Positions 21,714-32,233 of a stretch of 64,000 nt of DNA are shown here, in pieces. Both the position numbers and the translations under genes were made by a program. Origin of the DNA: Corella eumyota. Taxonomy: Eukaryota; Chordata; Ascidiacea; Phlebobranchia; Corellidae. The stretch covers positions 10,230,001 through 10,294,000 of the forward strand of contig OY720098.1 of the NCBI GenBank assembly GCA_963082875.1. The letters run 5' to 3'. Position 1 is the stretch's first letter. Every line of letters starts with the position of its first letter. A model generated the notes under the pieces. It saw only the letters and a program-made list of their open reading frames with translations. It was not told the origin of the DNA and did not search any database.

Positions 21714-24700
21714 GTAACATTTATTTTTGTTATTTCAAGGGTGTTTTCAGAAAACCTTTGTTGTTGTCTAAGTTGAAATTGGAATTCTTGGAAAAGTTTT
21801 TCAGTGAAAATAAGTGGCAGAATATTGAAGATAAAATATTCACCATTCTTCAAAAAAATAATGCAGAAGGTATATGAATAAAATAGTTTTTTTTCTATTT
21901 TATAAAGTCAATCAAAAAACTTTTATTTGTTGATCTTAAAAAGATTTTTTTTTTTTAAGTTAAGTTTTGTCTTAACTCTGTTTTAAATATGTCAATACTA
22001 AACAAATACATTTTTGGAACATCTAAGTAATAAAAAGACTAAAACAAAAAGAGCTTTAACTGTAGATTATGTACCATGCTTTTTAAATTGGTAAAAGTAA
22101 CAAAAAATGTATTATAAAGTAAAACCATAACTAATTTACATATGCTATTTAAAGGTTTGTTAGAGTACTTGGACTTTATGCTTAAAAATTACTCTATTTT
22201 TTTAAGGATCACCTAAAACAGTTAAAAGTTTTGTTTAGGTAATGTGGCCATAGGCAATAAAGGAAAACTAGAGTTGTTATCTTCAAGTGAAGAAATGTTT
22301 GATTTCAGTTCCAATGTTTTGGAAAAAAATATTTTCACCAAACAAAAAGAAATACCTGACAACATACCTGATACCGCTTGGACAGAACCTACATGGATAG
22401 AATTAGAAAAATTCGACTCTGAAAATGAAATAATGATTTTTCGCGAGGTAAGACTAAAAAAACATAAAAAAATTAATAGTGTTTATAAATTAAACCAAAG
22501 TATGACATGTTAAATATTGAGTTACTTAACACTAGTTATTGGTAGGATTTTAACATTAAAAAAAGTTTAATTTTAATTGCTTGATTTTTGAAGGGCGATT
22601 TAACATTAAAATCTTTTTTCGCAGAATTCCGTTATCCATACATTGAGTTTAAACAATGAAAAATTGGAATTTAAATTTGATTCAATTTTAAAGTTCTTGC
22701 AATCTTTTCTTAAACAAACAGTTGAAGTTACAGATTTAGAATGGGACAAGAAATTTGTAGAGAAATATCATGCCAACGAAATTAATGTTTTAATTAAAGA
22801 AGTTGATGAAAAAGTGTATTTTGAAGGGTTGAAAATTGAAATAGACAAGGGTATATTAAAGTTTTATGTTTTGTAATTAAAAAAAAATTGATTTGTATTT
22901 AATAGTTTAAGGTTTGTTGGCAAAGTGTTTTTGTTTTACTTGTGGGAAATACTGTGTTCTTTTAGGCTATGCATTGAATGCATAAATTAAATACACAAAA
23001 GTTTTAAAATTTATGCTTTTTTAATTTTTACGGAATTTTAAAATTTATTATATTTTAACCTTCCTTTTTTTACTTTATCTAAAAAAATTTAGCTTTAAGC
23101 TTTATAAAAAATATAACGTGGAGGAAAAAAACTATTCCATATAAGGCAACCCTGTTGTCAAATCACTTTCAAACTGATTCCTGGCTTAATTTTCAGCGTT
23201 TGATTGAGATCGATAATCGATGTGTCATCGGACATCACGCTGTAAGCTAAGCTATTTTTTATCTATTTTTTATCTAATTTAAAAAAGAAAAAAAAATTTT
23301 AGAATTTATTTTTCAATGAATCTGTTAAATTTCTAAATAAATTCTTTTTAACAACATTATTTATTTACTTAATAGGGAAACATTAGTTCAAAAGTTGAAA
23401 CAAATGCTAAAGCATTGCCTTCGTAAGTTTCACAACTAAAATAACAGATTTTGCACTAGCTTTTGGCATTAAAAAACATTAAAACCTCTTTTAAATACCA
23501 CTGCTTGCACTTTTTATGTCATAAAAACCAATATAAAAAAATAATTTGTTTTATTTTTATTTTATGCTAATTTATAAAGGCTAAGTTTAACAATCTTGTC
23601 TTGTTATAATAGAGAAAAATCTAAACCATCAACGTATGGAAACATAACTGTAGAAGTGACACAGGGTGATATAAGCCTAGATAATTCTAATATTATTGTC
23701 AATGGAGTTATTTCAGATTTTAATCTATCCAGAGGTAAAATTATAGATAAATTATAAATAAAAAATTATGCCGTGTCACATGTGATCAATTATATTTTTT
23801 GTTGGTAAAACTTACTTTACAACCTGGACAGAAAAAAAGAACTCTGTTATTCAATGTTAAGTTTCTACTTTTGTGCATTTTTTTCAGACAAGATTTTTAA
23901 GTCACATATTTTACCCTCTAAACAATAAGAGTTAGTAAACTTCTCCTTTAGCAAAATGGTATATCTTAATGGTATATCTTAATGCTTTTATTATTGTTAG
24001 GTGCAATATCATCATCTATTCTTCGCCGTGGTGGACAGCAACTACAAATTCATTGCAATAAAAATTGTGTAGTCACAAAAACAAATTGTCGCGTCACAAG
24101 AGCTGGACTTAATTTGTCGTGTGACTATGTTTTGCATCTTCTTACTCCTACAACGATTGATGACTATGTGTCAAGAATTAAAGAAGCGCTTGATGTTGCA
24201 GATTTGCTGGGGGAAGATTCCATCGCATTTCCTACTCTAGGCACTGGTAAATCTATATTTATTTTAAGTTTTATGTCAAGTCATAAGTTTTAGTTGGGTA
24301 GATATGATGTACAAGTTGGGTTATATTTTTATGGGTCGAATAAAAGGACTTTAAACATATTAAAAATTGCCTTAGATTAATAGTTAATGCTTAATTTATA
24401 TATGTAAATAGGTGGGGTTGGACTAAATTGTGAGAATGTAGCTGCCTGCATGTCCCAAGCTTTTCAGATGTTTGCAGCAGAAAACCCAACAACGACTAGA
24501 ATAAAAGTTTTAGTGTATGAGGCTACCATCTTGGATATTTTCAAGAATACAATTCTTTCCAATGACGGTACAAACCTTTTTATATTAAGAAATTAATTAA
24601 AGAAATTTGTAGAATTTATAGTTTGTACCCTTGGTTGGGTTTTCACTTCTGGTACAAAGATGTGGCTTAAAAACTTGTCTTTAGCAATTGGTAATCTGAA

Positions 24701-27026
24701 TATAAATGTTAATTGTTAAGTTTATAACATTTTAACATCAACTAAGCACTGGACACTTTTTAAATTTTGTAAAAATGTTGGAATTGTATAAATTAAAATG
24801 CACAGAAATGCTGTTAAGTGGAGAAAAGCAGGTCAATTTTTACAAAGCGAACGCTGATGTTTTAGAGCCCGAAACCATAAATATTACTCTACTCAGTGAC
24901 AAATCTGATGTCATTAAAAAAGTAAGAGGTTTTGTTACTTGTACTAAATAAAACCAACCCTATTTAAATACTTGCATTAATATTTACATCAATAAATCTT
25001 TACAATGTTATCCTCAATTTAAAGCCGGCACTATTACTAAGATCAGAAAGGGCAGTAAACTGGAAAAAGGAAATGACGTAAAGATGAAAGTGTCAGACTA
25101 GAAAGATAACAGCAAAACTAATTATTTTAAACATAAGAAATAACATTTGCTTTTATTGCTATTTAGGCTTTAAAATTAACCTTTTTTTATTTGATCACCA
25201 CTTTTCTTTTTTTATTAGTTGGAAGACGAACTTAAAGCACATTTTTCAAAGCACTTGATCACGAAAAAGATTGATAAGGAAGTCATAAAAAATATTGGAG
25301 ACAATGAAATTATTGATATTCACATAGAAGCTTTAAAGCACGGTGCACATGTAATTATTAACCAAACGTAAGTATCACAATATTACAACCAATGTAAAGC
25401 AAAGTCTTAAATTTAATCCCCATTTAAATATTTTAAATTCAGATCAAATGAAATTCATCTTTCAGGCTTGGAAGACAGGGTTTCCAAGTTATTATACTCA
25501 ATTAAAGACATTTTGTCAGAGTTAAAAGAAGCTCTTGTTTTGTCCAAGATGATTTCATGGAAGTGGAAATTACCATCGTCATCTTTTTGCTCTTTGAATT
25601 CCTTTCCTGTAAGAACAATTGGACAAATTGAAAAAGAATATCAGGTCATTAAATTTGAGTTCAAGTCTAAATTGTAAATGTTCAAAATGTTTCAATGATA
25701 AAAAATAGCTTCTTTTAAACATGCCCCCTTGCAAGCTTGCAAGTTGTTTTAATAACAAAAGTTATCATTTGTTTAACCTGTTAAGTTGGCTTTAACATGT
25801 CAAGGATGAATAACAATGCCTTAATTTCTAAAAGTATTAAATTTAAATATAGAAACACAATAATGGAAGCTGTAATGTTTTGTTGTATGGAAAGGAATTA
25901 AAAATCAACTTTAATACCTCTTCGTTCACATTTCAAAATTGTTCTGGAACAATTATGAGGGAGGACTTATCTAACTTAACAACGGAAGGTAAAAAAACTT
26001 TTGTTTCTTGGCTTTATAATTAACAAAAAATTAGTGTTAGTAAAATTAACAAAACTGTTTTTTAAAGAGATTCCTTCAAACTGGGATAAAATGCTAGGAA
26101 AAAGTTGGAGAAAAATTAATTTAAAACAAAGTTCAAACGAATATTTACGAGTTTTGAATTTATTCAAGAAAAGCAGTTCATTATATTACAACAACATTAT
26201 ATCAGTTTGTTGATTTTTTCGTGATTATATGAAAAAAATTTTTTACTAAAATATCTTTATTTAGATGTTTAATTTGACCATTTTATGTTTAATTTCAGCA
26301 TTTTAAGATGTGCATAAATTATCATAAGATTGCTAACTTTAGTAAAAAATTATATGCTTTTTAAAATATTTACTGTTTATTTCACAAATAACAGATTGAA
26401 CGAATTCAAAATTTAAAAAATTACCAGCAGTACCAAATACAGCGAAAAGATGTCGAGAAAAATATGATTAAGAATGGTATCAGTGAACGGCATTTATTTC
26501 ATGGCACCTCGCAAGAGGATGCAGAAAAAATTTGTGCTCATGGTTTTGACAAGAACTTTGCTGGAAAAAATGGTTTGTATGTTTTATATATTAAACAGTT
26601 ACATTAAATTTAAGTCTTTTTTGTTTTGCATAGGCTTAAAGAACTTGTATACCCAAAATTACCTCAAATTTTATAAAAATGGTTATGTGTAATTTTAGAT
26701 ATTAAACTTTTTATTTTATGTTTTTCACATTTTGTTTTAAAGCTACAGTTTACGGAAGGGGTGTTTATTTTGCTGTCAACTCTTCTTATTCAATAAACTA
26801 CTGCCAGGCAAATATTAATTCACACAAGTTCATGTTCTTGGCTGATGTTTTAACTGGTGATTTTTGCAAGGGTTGTAGTAGTTATAAAGCTCCACCTGAA
26901 AAAAGAAATTCACATCAGGAAGGTCGATTATATGACAGTGTTGTCGATGATGAAAATAATCCAACTATCTTTGTTGTATTTAGAGATTCCAGTGTTTACC
27001 CTTCCTATCTTATCACTTTTAAATAA
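15985..27026 (+). CDS. PARP14: PARP14-like mono-ADP-ribosyltransferase (KH-like repeats, macrodomain, WWE, ART)
   Basis: Twenty-eight exons join with perfect phase into 1,790 residues (human PARP14: 1,801). Exons: 15985-16179, 16329-16879, 17112-17271, 17413-17690, 18033-18210, 18651-18895, 18993-19152, 19408-19606, 19732-19795, 20028-20430, 20610-20776, 21008-21142, 21233-21383, 21740-21869, 22239-22447, 22625-22850, 23093-23241, 23376-23422, 23613-23734, 24001-24246, 24412-24567, 24806-24921, 25219-25367, 25443-25644, 25853-25988, 26068-26204, 26395-26572, 26743-27026. The first two thirds hold several KH-like modules (ends such as YVRITGKQKDVKKAL, VKITGLKESV) and a Ser/Thr/Pro-rich linker (16590-16880). 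Then come one macrodomain (23613-24567: TQGDIS, FPTLGTGGVG), a WWE domain (25520-25990: WKWKLP, IEKEYQ) and the catalytic domain. Catalytic residues read H (LFHGTS), Y (GRGVYFAVNSSYS) and Leu in YPSYLITF, the H-Y-L set of mono-ADP-ribosyltransferases. PARP14 has three macrodomains; I find one, and no clear RRM. Confidence 0.92.
19348..19378. repeat. (TA)n microsatellite in a PARP intron
   Basis: An uninterrupted TA run of about 31 bp lies just upstream of the acceptor of the exon at 19408. Confidence 0.9.
21681..21708. repeat. (TA)n microsatellite in a PARP intron
   Basis: A pure TA run of about 28 bp lies shortly before the exon at 21740. Confidence 0.9.
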
Positions 27027-27073
27027 AAATCTTCTTTCGTTGCTTTGTTGGGGGAAGGTTTAGGTTGCTAATG

Positions 27074-27079
27074 AATAAA
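27074..27079 (+). terminator. Poly(A) signal of PARP14-like gene
   Basis: AATAAA lies about 50 bp after the PARP stop codon, directly followed by a second overlapping A-rich copy. The position fits a short 3' UTR. Confidence 0.6.
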
Positions 27080-27547
27080 AATAAAACTTTTATTAATTAT
27101 ATTTAAATATGAATGGGATTAAAATATGTAATATTAACTGTCATTTTTGTATTGCTTCTATGTTTTCTGTAATGTTTTTTAATTCCCTTTTAATAAAATT
27201 ATTATGTTTAATGGTTGCCTACATATTTTTTACATTATTTTGTTCAATTGGTAATCAAAACTTGATCAATTAATGTTTAAATACTTAAACAATATTTTGG
27301 AAATGCTGGTGTGCCGTAATTGTTATAATTTGCTAAAATCGACTGTATATTTTTCTGTGAAGAATTATTTACATAGGTGAACATTACTATTACAATTTTG
27401 TTATTTAATTAACTAAGCAATCATGCAATTAAAATGATAAAAAAATCAGTAAATAATACATGCCTATAATATCACACATAAAGCTTAATAGGATTATTTT
27501 GGTTGTAAAATTCAATTGTAAAAAAAATTCTATTTTGGTTGTAAAAT

Positions 27548-27772
27548 TCAAAAAGTTTCAATTAGCTTAAAGGAAATTGTAGATTTAAATGGAAGTGAAA
27601 TTTTCATTTCTTTGACGATGTTTACAACTTGTTGCTTTATTTGCACATCATTTTGCTCTGCCAACTGTTTTGTAAATTGATCTCTAACCTCAATCATCTT
27701 GGGGACGAGATTTGGGATTTTGATTCCAACATTTTTGCATTTGGTCTTGTAGGAATGTGACAAGCTTTCCAT
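27548..27772 (-). CDS. Hypothetical open reading frame, unrecognised
   Basis: A 74-codon minus-strand frame begins with ATG and encodes a Lys/Gln/Glu-rich, probably helical peptide (for example LVPKMIEVRDQFTKQLAEQ). The local DNA is less AT-rich than its flanks, which is mildly in favour of coding. I recognise no family. It lies antisense and just upstream of the PMPCA-like fragment, has no visible splice partners and could be a chance frame, a piece of an old mobile element or an exon of an unseen gene. Confidence 0.2.
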   Translation of the reverse strand: MESLSHSYKTKCKNVGIKIPNLVPKMIEVRDQFTKQLAEQNDVQIKQQVVNIVKEMKISLPFKSTISFKLIETF

Positions 27773-27805
27773 CTTGGTTTGAAACTGACTCTTTCAACAT
27801 TGTAG

Positions 27806-29286
27806 TGTTGTTCCAATGCCAGAACTAGCTTATGTTTCAATTGGAATGAAAAGCGTGAATTTTCAGGTGAATTTATTAAATAAAATTTAAAAAAGTTTTT
27901 TGTATATTATTTATTTTTGTGCTATTGTGTAATTTTCTAAACTTTTTTATTTTTTTTTGTATTGGAGATCAATTTTAAAAAACAACAAAAATTTTGAAGT
28001 GATTTAATACTAAATAGTCTTATTTTTTTAAATATTTTTGTGTAGATTATTATTGGTATTTCAGTGCAATTTTAGTTGATTTAAATAAATTTTTTGATAT
28101 TTTGTTTAGCATAAAGATTTTGTGTTAATGGGAGGAGGAGGATCTTTTTCAGCTGGGGGACCTGGCAAGGGAATGTTCTCATTTTTTTGTTATTTTATTG
28201 TATAATTTTTCTAAGTTAATATATATAGGCCCTATAGTGTTTTTTTGTTAAATATTTTGTTATTGTATTTTCTGGGTTTTTTGTAAATTTGAATTGTTTT
28301 TTGATAAATAGAATTTAACAGGGTTTAGTTTTATTATATATACCTATTTTTTCTTTAATAAATATTTAACCTACAATTTTATTTTTGAATGTTTGTAGAT
28401 ATCATTGGATGCATGCAGCAACAGCTTATCATCATAGTTATGAAGATAGTGGATTCTTCTGCATACAAGGAAGTGCTCCACCATCTAAACTAACAGATTG
28501 TGTTCATGTTATTACAAAAGAGTTTGTTAAACTAGCCCAAGGAACTAACCAAGTAAGAGAAAAATAATAAAAAAGTCGAATTTCTGTCTAATGTATATTG
28601 TGCCTACTTACATTAGTATAAACTAATCTGCAATGTTCTAGTTTTTTTGTTTTTAAAAAATATTGTTGTGTATATATATATAACGTACCATAATTCAATA
28701 CTATTTATATACAGAATATTTTTCTAATTTAATAAGCATTTTTATACAGGTCGAATTACAACGAGCTAAAAAGCAGTTGCAATCCATGCTTATGATGAAC
28801 TTGGAAGCTCGACCTGTCATATTTGAAGATGTTGGAAGACAAATTCTTGCAACCGGAGAAAGAAAATACCCACAGGAACTATGTAATATGATTGGTAAGT
28901 AAATTTTTGTAGATCAAGTTTATAGGCAGGATCTAGTAATATGTTATGTTAAACTTTCTTGTAATATATATAAAAGCGAAATAAAATACCTAATTTTTTT
29001 GTACTTGAAAATTTTGTATAAAAGAGAAATTAAATTAGTGAATTTTTTTTGTAATGTTTAAAAACTTGTGTACCTCCTATCCTATGTAACTACCTGGACC
29101 TCTTACTTTATAGAACGTGTAAGCAACGACGACATTGTACGTGTTACCCGTAATATGTTGGGCAGTAAACCTGCTGTGGCTGCCCTAGGTGAAATAAAAC
29201 ATCTTCCCAATTTGTCTGATATTGAAAGTGCGCTCTCAACCTCCGACGGAAAATTACCACAAAAATTTCGCCTATTTGGAGACTGA
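27806..29286 (+). pseudogene. PMPCA: Degenerate 3' part of mitochondrial processing peptidase alpha (PMPCA)
   Basis: Pieces resembling PMPCA occur in order: 27806-27866 (VPMPELAYVSIGMKSVNFQ, like the PIPELTHI region), 28110-about 28176 (KDFVLMGGGGSFSAGGPGKG, the glycine-rich substrate loop), 28399-28552 (YHWMHAATAYHHSYEDSG), 28750-28894 ([20 protein letters not shown]) and 29114-29286 (ends KFRLFGD). PMPCA is the non-catalytic, substrate-recognising subunit of the matrix peptidase that removes mitochondrial presequences. The last three exons are open and well spliced. However, about the first two thirds of the protein is not found in the 780 bp after the PARP gene, roughly seven residues (PFxxLNM-type) are missing before the glycine loop, and the LYxNVLNR segment joining exons two and three is absent. 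Introns are kept, so this is not a retrocopy. I infer a partial segmental duplication that is decaying; a misassembled real gene is the alternative. Confidence 0.7.
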
Positions 29287-29620
29287 TTAGATAACACTAA
29301 TCAAGGTTTAAATTCTTCGTTTTTGTATTGGTTGGAAGTTTTTTTTTGACAATTGTGTGATTTCGTTTTATTGAAAATAATATCAGCATATACTTTGTTT
29401 GTCTAAAAAACTACAACTCGTATTTTTTTAATTAAACGGCTTCTTTAAATTTTGGAATAAATGGTTGTATATTGTCTTATAAAACTTAAAATTATTTTGA
29501 CAATTAAAAAAAATTTCTTCAATAAAGTTTTTTTAGTTTCTTCTTTCAAAATGAAGCATATCCTAAAAAATATAGTTTAAGTTAAATTTTTTTCACCACT
29601 AACTATGTGATAAAATGATA
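29287..29620. other. Convergent spacer between PMPCA fragment and scramblase gene
   Basis: This 330-bp AT-rich stretch serves as the 3' flank of both neighbours. It contains A/T runs and an AATAAA-like sequence near 29520 on the plus strand, but nothing coding is seen. Confidence 0.5.
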
Positions 29621-31034
29621 TTAGTTAAAATGTATGATGGGTAATAAGCGTACCAATAAAAACGCTGTCGAAATTAGACAGGCCTTCATTTTCACATCCA
29701 AATCCATTGGAACTAAATATAAAAAAAAAAATGATTTAAACACTAACAAATCTACCGGAATAATTTTTAGTTGGAGGTTTTATTCGTAGAATAAAAAATT
29801 ACCTAAACTGTGATAAAAAAGAATTTTTCTGTTAAAATAAAATACTGGTCAAAAAATGTGCTAGGTATTTGACTTACAGGTGATGGCAAAATTTGTCACT
29901 TGGGTAAATGCTTCGTTTATAAACCCCGCGTAAACTTTCACGACTTTAGCCACTTCGACTCCTTCCTTGGTTAGAACTCTAAAGGGAAACTCGCAACAAA
30001 AGCAAGGTCCCACGCAAATGCAAACAGGCCCAACAATATCAAAGACCTTTTTCCCCATTGAATTTTCTAAGTGGTAGCTGGGTATAAAGCAAGTCCGTCT
30101 AAAATTTAACATTTGTTTGACTATTAGCTTACTAGTAATTTTTTTAAATATTTATTTAGGTACCCAAAGGCTAGTCTGGGGCTTAGCCTTTGGTTAGGCT
30201 ATTTTATGCTCTAGAATGTTGATTTTAAACATAGGCCTATTTACACATTTTAAGATTTTTTCAGCTTCTTGATTAAAAATCGAGCAACTCACGATTGAAC
30301 AAACTTTCCAATTTTCACTCCTGGAGGAGATTGAATTTTCATTTCATGTGAACAGTGCCCTCCACTGGCACACCAACAACAACCAGAACAACATTTAAAG
30401 GGCCGAACACCTCTTACCACCTCCTGTATTATTAAGCCGAGATTTATTTTTTATCTGTTTTTGCCTTAAAAGAGCTATACAACTTACATATCCGACATTA
30501 TCTGTTATATGAAGTTGAAACGCCCTATTTGGCCCACAACACATTCTCATGGCGAATGACGAATCTGGAATTGTGCATTTGTTTTTGTTTTATAGAAAGA
30601 TCACGCCAAGCCTAAAAACGTACTTACCCTCTTTTGCAAAGTAACACTGTTGGCCTTGACTGTTTCTTATAGAGTATCTGTTCTTCATATCCAATGCCGT
30701 AACGACTACATAAAAAAGTTGGGTAAACTATGTGCGTCATACTTTTCTGCTCTTATTTAAAACTTCTCCATACCTTCAACTATATCTACTTCCTGCTTAA
30801 CTTGAACTTTATCTAAAACTGATAGGTATTCTAAGCCAGGAGGGCATCCTGGGACGCCTGCTGGTTGCTGTGGCACTGGCATCCATCCAGGCGGTTGGCC
30901 AGGTTGATTAATAGAATAAGGAGGTGGATTTGTAGCCTGAATTGCGAAAAAAGTTTTATTGAAATAAGGTAAATACTTGATGCAGAAATACGATTCTTTC
31001 AGCTTACCGGTAGACTTTTATCAGGTTGAGCCAT
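29621..31034 (-). CDS. PLSCR: Phospholipid scramblase (PLSCR family)
   Basis: Seven exons give 262 residues with consistent phase: 31008-31034 (ATG), 30774-30936, 30628-30705, 30488-30564, 30293-30423, 29878-30098, 29621-29712. The layout matches PLSCR: a short Pro-rich N-terminus (PPPYSINQPGQPPGWMP), a start of the beta-barrel domain (GLEYLSVLDKVQVKQEVDIV), RNSQGQQCYFAKEDSS, MRMCCGPNR, a Cys-rich palmitoylation-type segment (CCSGCCWC) and the C-terminal INEAFTQVTNFAITFPMDLD followed by a hydrophobic stretch. These proteins sit at the plasma membrane or nucleus and are proposed to move phospholipids between leaflets in a calcium-dependent way, although mechanism and physiological role are debated. 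Here two of the acidic residues of the EF-hand-like loop are replaced (Asp to Gln and Asp to Thr), so calcium binding may be weak or lost. It is divergently arranged with the MBD4-like gene. Confidence 0.92.
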
Positions 31035-31451
31035 ATTTTTAATTTTTTTTAAAAGCAACCTTTCAACACTTTAAAGTTTTTAATAAAACGTTTGCTACTA
31101 GTTATTACGTAATAATTCTTATTAGTAAAAACTATTTGGGTACATAACAAAAATTTTAATTTTTGTGACACAGGGAAAAAACAAAAGGATGTTCTTATTT
31201 ATTTATCAATTTATTTATTTTTATTAGTTTAATGCAATATTTTTATGATTTTTTTCATACAATAAAGTATTTGGACTAGATTTCATTAAAACTAAAAAAA
31301 CTATTAAATTTAATTTTTTTTAGGACAACCCTGAGCACATGTGTTTATTATTTTGATCCTGTGTTTTTTTAGTGGCTCTATTATTGAAAAATTAGCTTTG
31401 ACTTCCAAGTGGGTTATTGTAAGGCTTGATTTTTGTTGCCTTGTTATTGTT
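31035..31451. promoter_or_regulatory. Short divergent promoter region between PLSCR and MBD4-like genes
   Basis: Only about 420 bp separate the two divergent start codons, so both promoters must lie here or within transcribed 5' sequence. I see no clear TATA box. Possible acceptor sites at about 31323 and 31373 hint that the MBD4-like transcript may have a 5' untranslated exon or be an internal-start message. Confidence 0.4.
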
Positions 31452-32000
31452 ATGAAAAATTTTTCAAATAAAAAGCAACATGTGGTGAAAAGTAGATACT
31501 TTTTACGAAAACAGAAAAAATTTGTTCCAAATAACAAAAATTTTCGTAGAAGTTCAATTTGGATTCCACCGAAATCACCTTTCAATCTAATACAAGAATC
31601 ATTCTTTCACGACCCATGGAAGTTACTTGTTGCTACAATATTTCTTCACAAAACAACTGGCAACATATCCATACCAATTTTATGGAAATATTTTAAGAAA
31701 TACCCTTGTGCAGAAACTGCTATGCTTGCTAATGAAGCTGAATTATCCAAGTTACTTCAACCAATGGGCCTACATAACAAGCGGGGTAAAATTTTAAAAC
31801 GATTTTCAAAAGAATATTTACAAAAAGAATGGACATATCCCATTGAACTTTATGGCATTGGTAAATATGGGAATGACTCTTACAGAATATTTTGCATTAA
31901 TGAATGGAGACAAGTAAATCCCAGAGATCATAAATTAAACTTGTATCACAACTGGTTGAAATCTTATCACAACACTGAAACTCAATGCTGTGACAACTAA
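31452..32000 (+). CDS. MBD4: MBD4-type thymine/uracil DNA glycosylase domain protein, single exon
   Basis: This intronless frame of 182 residues starts at the first in-frame ATG (31452); upstream in-frame sequence has no ATG. After a basic, nuclear-localisation-like N-terminus comes the complete MBD4 glycosylase fold: [20 protein letters not shown], the helix-hairpin-helix [17 protein letters not shown], and the catalytic aspartate in [13 protein letters not shown] (equivalent to human Asp560). MBD4 removes T or U mispaired with G, chiefly after deamination at CpG, and hands over to base-excision repair. No methyl-CpG-binding domain is present here. Animal MBD4 glycosylase domains are normally split by several introns, so a single exon amid intron-rich neighbours suggests intron loss or retroposition. 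An upstream exon carrying an MBD outside this stretch cannot be excluded, but the divergent scramblase gene leaves little room. Confidence 0.88.
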   Translation: MKNFSNKKQHVVKSRYFLRKQKKFVPNNKNFRRSSIWIPPKSPFNLIQESFFHDPWKLLVATIFLHKTTGNISIPILWKYFKKYPCAETAMLANEAELSKLLQPMGLHNKRGKILKRFSKEYLQKEWTYPIELYGIGKYGNDSYRIFCINEWRQVNPRDHKLNLYHNWLKSYHNTETQCCDN

Positions 32001-32233
32001 GTTAAACCTCTTGATGTGAAAAATCCTTTATTAAAAAAGGTAAACCTGACAAAGAAATTTTAAAATTTGTGCAGCGACCCTTGTTATTTAAAAGTTTTTG
32101 CTAAAGAAGTTTTTATTGAAGTTTTCACACAATTACACTAGAAACCTGTTTCATAATGTTAAACAGTAAATAAACACAGTAGGCCTATAAGAAATATTAA
32201 AGCAGTATTTTAATCATAAAATTGCCTAAGACA
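32001..32233. other. Convergent spacer between MBD4-like and SLC49A4-like genes
   Basis: These 230 bp contain both 3' UTRs, including A-rich signals such as AATAAA-type sequence near 32168. Nothing else is seen. Confidence 0.45.

Larger units (their letters stand above)
27027..27805. other. PARP 3' flank and spacer before the PMPCA fragment
   Basis: This stretch contains the PARP 3' UTR with its poly(A) signal, AT-rich DNA, a short direct repeat (an 18-bp TTTTGGTTGTAAAATTCA unit near 27498 and 27535) and a minus-strand open frame at 27548-27772, listed separately. No exons for the missing first two thirds of PMPCA are visible. Confidence 0.5.

Noticed and set aside
31341-31451. Upstream extension of the MBD4-like frame
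   Set aside because: The frame is open but begins with GTG, has no ATG before 31452 and its hydrophobic sequence does not resemble MBD4.
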